Assembly: GCA_038380795.1 (NCBI GenBank)
Contig: CM076276.1
Location: 15,700,001-15,764,000 of the forward strand
Source of the DNA: Pyrocephalus nanus
Lineage: Eukaryota > Chordata > Aves > Passeriformes > Tyrannidae
Length of the DNA stretch: 64,000 nucleotides
Direction: 5' to 3'
Shown here: piece by piece, positions 60,401 through 64,000 of the stretch
Position numbering within the stretch: the stretch's first letter is position 1
Layout of the letters: each line of letters begins with the position of its first letter
Notes under the pieces: generated by a model
Databases searched by the model: none
Told to the model about the DNA's origin: nothing
The model's input: the letters and a program-made list of their open reading frames with translations, nothing else
Program-made: the position numbers and the translations under genes

Positions 60401-63354
60401 GAAAATTGGCAGATTCCTTTACCCTTTTGACAGGGATCCCTCTTGAAATATTGTGAGCAGTAAGCTGATCTCCAACAGGGTTGGTTATTTCAATTTCTTC
60501 TCATAACCATATAGAAGCTCTTAAGCCATCATAGATTTGGACTTTGTTTTGAATAAATACAAATTACACTGGGTTGGAGTTGCCTCTGGGTGACACTCAG
60601 GGGATATAGTGTAGACATTCAGACTGTAGTAGAGGTTAACTATTGTTGTGTTTTGACTGTAGAACTTGAATATGTGTTTAATTTTTTGTGAACAGATTGA
60701 TGACTCTTCTGCATCTATTTCTCTGGCCCAGCTTACTAAGGTATATATAAATATATATATATATATTCTTGTCAAATACTTTAAAAAGTGTTTGCTTCCT
60801 AGTTTTAAATTGATACTGTGATCAATAGTTGGATAACTGTTGTAATTGGAAAAAACCCTTTAATTTTTAATAACTTAAAGTAATTATTTTTATTTTAAAA
60901 TGTGTGTATATTTTGATACTATCCTGTAAAGAGTAGTTCCCAGTTTGGGAAGATAGAAGGGGAGTACCTTATCAGCCTCAGCATAATGTTGCAGTATTAC
61001 TCATCCTCAAGACACAGAGAAGAAGCACTTCAGAAGCTGTTTTACCGTTTTTCATACGTTTCATTAATTTTGCGTTGGAAACTAACCAGTTTGTACAGAA
61101 GAATTTAATTGGCTGTAAGTTGCGGACATTGCAGGGGGGTTTGACCAGCCACAAGAGAAGCGGTTCTGTACCATGGACAATTGCATGGCCATTTTTGAAT
61201 CCCTAGTCATAGTTACAGACCCATTCTCTGAATGCTGCACAATTCCATAAATTCTGGGATCTATACAGTGGACAACCCGAGCTAATTTGTTTGAACGCAG
61301 ACTGTGTAAATTGTGTAAATGTACCTCATTGTTTATAGGAATATACCAATGTGTATGTGTGGCATCTGAGCAGCTGTGACCTTCCGAAACTGTTGTAATG
61401 CCATGTTTTGCTCGGGAACTGCTTGCATTCTTGCTCACCAATGTGTAATTTGTCTGGGAAAGCACTAGTGACTGCACTGTGTGGACAGACGGGTGCTCAA
61501 CCACCGGTCCCTAAAGCTACAGGCAGCAGAGCAGGCAGGGCCTGAGGCAGAGCAGCTAGTTCTTCATCCTCAGAGTAAAGGCTGCAGTTCATTTTCAACA
61601 AAAAGAAATGTCTTCCCACTGGTAACTTTGTCCCTCTTCACTACAGGAATTAAATTGTGTACATTGGCCAACAAAGGAAAAATTATATATTTAGATAGAT
61701 ATCTAGTTTGGAAGGGAGCCACCGAAAGCAATTGGTCCCCATTAGTGCTGTCCCTAAACATGTCCTCGGGTTTGTAACCTCATGTGAAGCTTTACTCTGA
61801 AAGGTGCAAAGGTGTCCAGGGGGTGGGTGTACACACCTAAGCTTTTGAGGAAACCTAAAATGCAGGAAGATGCCCCCAAGCAGCTCAGCACTGTTACTCC
61901 CTCTAACCGCTCTAGTGCAGCCCGGCTCAGCACGGAGGCAATGTGTTAACAGTTCTCTGGTGATTATTACTATGTATGAAATGCCATATTTGAATTTTGG
62001 TCTATTCCTACTAATGTTTTGTGGCTTTTGGATGTGTTTTGTAAACTGTTTGGGTTCAAACAAATTAGTCAAGTATTATCTGTAAAGCTTTCTGTAACTG
62101 TTAATGGAAATGGTTTCATAGCTGGCGATTCGGACTCTGTTACTGTGGAGAAAAACTGTGTATATGAAACAACCATTTAATAAAATGTTGAAACTAGTTG
62201 GTTGCTTTTGTGAATGAATGATACAAAACCAAACCATGAGTGCTTGAGCTGAGTGATAGGTGCTTGAAGGCCCAAGTCATTGACAGTCACTCCCTTAGAC
62301 CCTGCTTGTATCTGGACTAGTGTATAATAAAAACATTTGAACAAAGACGACTTGAAAAATCAACTGCCTTCAGTAATTTGAATATCTAGTTGTGCAGAAG
62401 GTTTATGTTACAATTTGTGTGTTAAAAGGACACAGGCAACTGGAAAAAACTGCAGGCTGTGTTCACTGTAGTTAAATCACTTCATAGGAAGAAGTTAGCA
62501 GAGGGGAACAGTTTGGGCTGCCTGCAGCTTCTGATGCAAAGAATCTTTGGCCTTGATGAGGGATTGTAAAAGGCTTGAGTCCTTTGAATACTTCTCTGTC
62601 TGAAGCTGAGTTGTGTGTCCTTTTAATGCAGCAAAATGTAAATAGTGCTACTTGTATCCGTCTTAATTCCATGTCCAGTGGAGATCTTCTCCTGCCTATA
62701 GTCTGGAGCTTAAAAATCAGTTTTAAAATACTGGATGTTGTATGTTTTCTACACACAGCTTCAGTCCTCTGAAGGAAATTGGATTGGTTACACAAGTCGT
62801 GCTGTAAGGTACAAACAGAGCCTAAGGTTTGAGTGCCCAGGAATGCTCTCTTCTCAGGCACATAAACATCATGTCATGGCGTAAGGACTCCCCAGAACAT
62901 CTTCAGCACAAATGTTTGGTATAAGCAGCTGGTTTCATGCAAGCTCAGCTAGTGTAGTGCTGCTCTTTACAGGATTGGATGAGTGGTGTTGTCTTGGGCT
63001 GTGTGGGCTTAAATGTGTTTCTAATGTGTGTGTCAAATAATTACCTGTTGCACAGACTGCCAATCTGGCTGAAGCCAATGCTTCCGAGGAGGATAAAATA
63101 AAAGCTATGATGACACAGTCTGGCCATGAATATGATCCAGTCAAGTAAGTGTTGCTAACCTGAAACCTGTTCTTTGATCTAAAAATTTTAGAGATGTTTT
63201 TTTAAACAAGAAAGACACATTGCATCCCTTTTTCTTTTTTTCCCCAACACCTTTTAGTTACATGAAGAAACCTGTGGGGCCACCTCCACCCTCCTACACC
63301 TGCTTTCGCTGTGGCAAACCTGGGCACTACATAAAGAACTGTCCAACGAACGGG
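48323..63354 (+). CDS. RBBP6: RBBP6, 5' portion (six coding exons, gene continues)
   Basis: Joined exons 48323-48488, 53363-53462, 56033-56069, 60696-60740, 63056-63144 and 63258-63354 give 534 nt, 178 codons, phase-correct throughout. Family knowledge: RBBP6 (yeast Mpe1 homologue) is a nuclear ubiquitin ligase that binds RB and p53 and is needed for cleavage and polyadenylation of pre-mRNA. Seen here: the DWNN ubiquitin-like domain at residues 1 to about 80 (MSCVHYKFSSKLNYDTV, ITNAQTKEEYTDDSALIP, VIVRRIPIGG) and a CCHC zinc knuckle with Cys161, Cys164, His169 and Cys174 (CFRCGKPGHYIKNC). The RING finger, proline/RS-rich regions and stop are beyond the window. The ATG is chosen because the translation matches the family N-terminus exactly. 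Confidence 0.97.
48489..53362 (+). other. RBBP6: RBBP6 intron 1
   Basis: 4.9 kb, GTGCGT...TCAG, phase 1. It is AT-richer than the CACNG3 introns and essentially free of recognisable CR1 copies and long tandem repeats; no nested gene was found. Confidence 0.9.
53363..53462 (+). CDS. RBBP6: RBBP6 coding exon 2
   Basis: 100 nt; acceptor TCAG, donor GTGAGT. It encodes EYTDDSALIPKNSSVIVRRI and PIGGVKATSKTYV plus two bases of Ile89, the second half of the DWNN domain. Confidence 0.97.
53463..56032 (+). other. RBBP6: RBBP6 intron 2
   Basis: 2.6 kb, GTGAGT...CTAG, phase 2. No repeat or element of note. Confidence 0.9.
56033..56069 (+). CDS. RBBP6: RBBP6 coding exon 3
   Basis: 37 nt; acceptor CTAG, donor GTATGT (last exon base A). 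It encodes ISRSEPVSGTSKA, the linker after DWNN, and ends in phase 0. It differs at several positions from the mammalian linker I recall (ISRTEPVMGTTKA). Confidence 0.95.
56033..56144 (+). CDS. RBBP6: RBBP6 alternative last exon (DWNN-only isoform)
   Basis: If the exon 3 donor is not used, the frame continues as VCKNTISPFFSYTLHLI... for 24 codons to TAA 56142-56144, giving a 125-residue protein with only the DWNN domain. The human short isoform (isoform 3, about 118 aa, from memory) also continues with VCKNTIS then F-F-Y-T-L. The match therefore supports a conserved read-through isoform and not chance. A canonical AATAAA follows at 56484. In mammals this short form competes with full-length RBBP6 in 3'-end processing. 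Confidence 0.75.
56484..56489 (+). terminator. RBBP6: Intronic poly(A) signal for short RBBP6 isoform
   Basis: AATAAA, 340 bp after the short-isoform stop, followed by GT/T-rich sequence (TGTTTGGAGTGTATTTTTTG) of the kind that binds CstF. It is the best candidate for the 3' end of the DWNN-only mRNA. Additional AATAAA hexamers at 57446 and 57760 could be used for longer forms. Confidence 0.55.
59091..59105. repeat. T15 run (A15 on the minus strand)
   Basis: Fifteen consecutive T bases. On the minus strand it is an A tract directly after the coding-like segment listed next, where a retrocopy tail would be. Confidence 0.9.
59106..59940 (-). pseudogene. Possible decayed retrocopy, parent unknown
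   Basis: On the minus strand several frames look protein-like but are broken by stops and shifts. The clearest, from about 59735 down to 59600, reads VKRATDLLQYMEIYHAMS then TLNLTLPKQYQKDIKSLL and ITPELLKNIE before TAA. Downstream pieces in other frames read VTKQVSKETFPHKSSCPLPP and LTKELLKSVPLDHPDRG. The segment ends in an A15 tract on this strand and shows no introns. I cannot name the parent gene. Alternatives are chance open sequence or an ancient exon. Confidence 0.3.
60696..60740 (+). CDS. RBBP6: RBBP6 coding exon 4
   Basis: 45 nt; acceptor ACAG, encodes IDDSSASISLAQLTK in phase 0. The donor GTATAT is weak (no G at +5) and runs straight into a TA repeat. Confidence 0.96.
60741..60767. 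repeat. (TA)n microsatellite at the exon 4 splice donor
   Basis: GTATATATAAATATATATATATATATT begins at the first intron base, so the donor site itself is part of the repeat. Length changes could alter the donor context. Confidence 0.95.
62179..62184 (+). terminator. RBBP6: Candidate poly(A) signal in RBBP6 intron 4
   Basis: AATAAA in ACCATTTAATAAAATGTTG, followed by a GT-rich stretch (GTTGGTTGCTTTTGTGAATG). A second AATAAA is at 62326-62331. Either could end an intron-4-retaining transcript. Confidence 0.35.
63056..63144 (+). CDS. RBBP6: RBBP6 coding exon 5
   Basis: 89 nt; acceptor ACAG, donor GTAAGT. It encodes TANLAEANASEEDKIKAMMT and QSGHEYDPV plus two bases of Asn146, the charged linker between DWNN and the zinc knuckle. 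Confidence 0.97.
63145..63257 (+). other. RBBP6: RBBP6 intron 5
   Basis: 113 bp, GTAAGT...TTAG with a long pyrimidine tract before the acceptor; phase 2. It is a very short intron and holds nothing else. Confidence 0.95.
63258..63354 (+). CDS. RBBP6: RBBP6 coding exon 6 (zinc knuckle)
   Basis: 97 nt; acceptor TTAG, donor GTAAGA. It encodes NYMKKPVGPPPPSYTCFRCG and KPGHYIKNCPTNG. The CCHC knuckle (C-x2-C-x4-H-x4-C) is complete, consistent with nucleic-acid binding; the exon ends in phase 0. Confidence 0.97.
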
Positions 63355-64000
63355 GTAAGATTTGGGGGACTTGGGGGTTGTTCAGTTTTCAGTTTTTTGC
63401 CTTGAGAGTTGCATGCATGAGTACTCAGAGTAAGAAGTGTTTCTTTTGGAGTGAAATACAGAGGTTACATGGCAGTGTTGCAAAGCCCTTTGGCTTCAAG
63501 GATTTGGATTATAAATGTAAAATTTTCTTTTCACTAGGTCACAGACATTAAATATTTCCATAGATCTTTGTGAGATTCTGTGTGCAGTTTGATGTATCTC
63601 AGTATTATTGGACATTTTCCTGGTTTTAACTCTCTTTTTATGACAGTTCACAATTTTTAGTATTTGGCCTAAAAAAAAGATGTTTCCATGTCCCCCATCT
63701 GTTGGATGTTTGCATCTTTAATAACCCCACTCCCTAGTTGAGCATTAATGCTGTTTAACATGGGTCAGTGACTGTGTGTGCATGAGAGATGAATTCAGCC
63801 TTCATTTAGAGATGGTTTGTACAAGTTTCTCCAAGCGCTGAATTTGGCTCCCTTTGAGCTGCCCTTTGGAGGAGGAGCAGGTTTGGGGGATTTCACCCAT
63901 AAAGAACCTGCAATTAAAGCCAAAGAATATCGGTGTCCAGCCTCTGGAACATCCTGGCTGAATTCGTGCAGGGAAATGAGTATTTTAGTCCAACAGCCCT
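63355..64000 (+). other. RBBP6: RBBP6 intron 6, truncated by window end
   Basis: Begins GTAAGA. No further exon is recognisable to the window edge; the RING-encoding exons must lie beyond it. Confidence 0.85.

Larger units (their letters stand above)
56070..60695 (+). other. RBBP6: RBBP6 intron 3
   Basis: 4.6 kb, GTATGT...ACAG, phase 0. Its first part is the probable 3' UTR of the short isoform (AATAAA at 56484, 57446 and 57760). Near its 3' end, on the opposite strand, is a degraded coding-like segment. The rest is AT-rich and non-coding. Confidence 0.9.
60741..63055 (+). other. RBBP6: RBBP6 intron 4
   Basis: 2.3 kb, GTATAT...ACAG, phase 0. Retention would add 26 codons (VYINIYIYILVKYFKK...) to TGA 60819-60821. 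The stretch 61070-62190 is CpG-containing, non-repetitive and ends in a canonical AATAAA, resembling a 3' UTR. An ORF on the minus strand at 61082-61504 has no recognisable content. Confidence 0.85.

Noticed and set aside
61082..61504. 140-aa minus ORF in RBBP6 intron 4
   Set aside because: Ser/Thr/His-rich without any recognised motif; the region is better explained as UTR-like plus-strand sequence.

Overview
The window is vertebrate nuclear DNA, almost certainly from a bird. It has GT-AG introns, CpG-island promoters and at least a dozen 5'-truncated CR1 LINE fragments with the avian-type 3' end (short ATTCTATG-like terminal repeats). Introns are compact and GC-rich minisatellites are frequent. 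There is no prokaryotic or viral gene set, and I recognise no RNA gene or CRISPR array. Species cannot be named from the sequence; the CR1 and minisatellite content would suit many birds.

Two genes are confidently identified, both on the plus strand and in the order seen in mammals (human 16p12, from memory). CACNG3 (TARP gamma-3, an AMPA-receptor auxiliary subunit) is complete: four coding exons between 7642 and 32901 join into a 316-codon frame (315 aa plus stop) with phase-correct splice junctions and a C-terminal TTPV PDZ ligand. RBBP6 (ubiquitin ligase and pre-mRNA 3'-end processing factor) starts at 48323. The first six coding exons are present, giving 178 codons that cover the ubiquitin-like DWNN domain and the CCHC zinc knuckle. 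The RING finger and everything beyond it lie outside the window.

Layout: 1-6560 is upstream sequence with two CR1 fragments and two AT-rich islands; 6560-8250 is the CACNG3 CpG island with a 23-bp minisatellite and a uORF cascade; 7853-28684 is the large first intron; 28685-32901 holds exons 2-4; 32902 to about 33830 is 3' UTR with a CTTCC tract; about 33832-47540 is intergenic DNA with CR1 copies, four minisatellites and an AT-rich candidate conserved element with an exon-like segment; 47540-48560 is the RBBP6 CpG island; 48323-64000 is the 5' part of RBBP6. The two genes have no direct functional partnership; they are neighbours.

The most interesting observations are: (1) the sequence for the short DWNN-only RBBP6 isoform, made by reading through exon 3 into a poly(A) signal; (2) a possible second such read-through at exon 4; (3) overlapping uORFs at the CACNG3 start; (4) a 21-bp array that grew out of a CR1 tail and a 51-copy 17-bp array with variant units; (5) a decayed coding-like segment, possibly a retrocopy, antisense in RBBP6 intron 3. 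I did not find a new multi-gene system.
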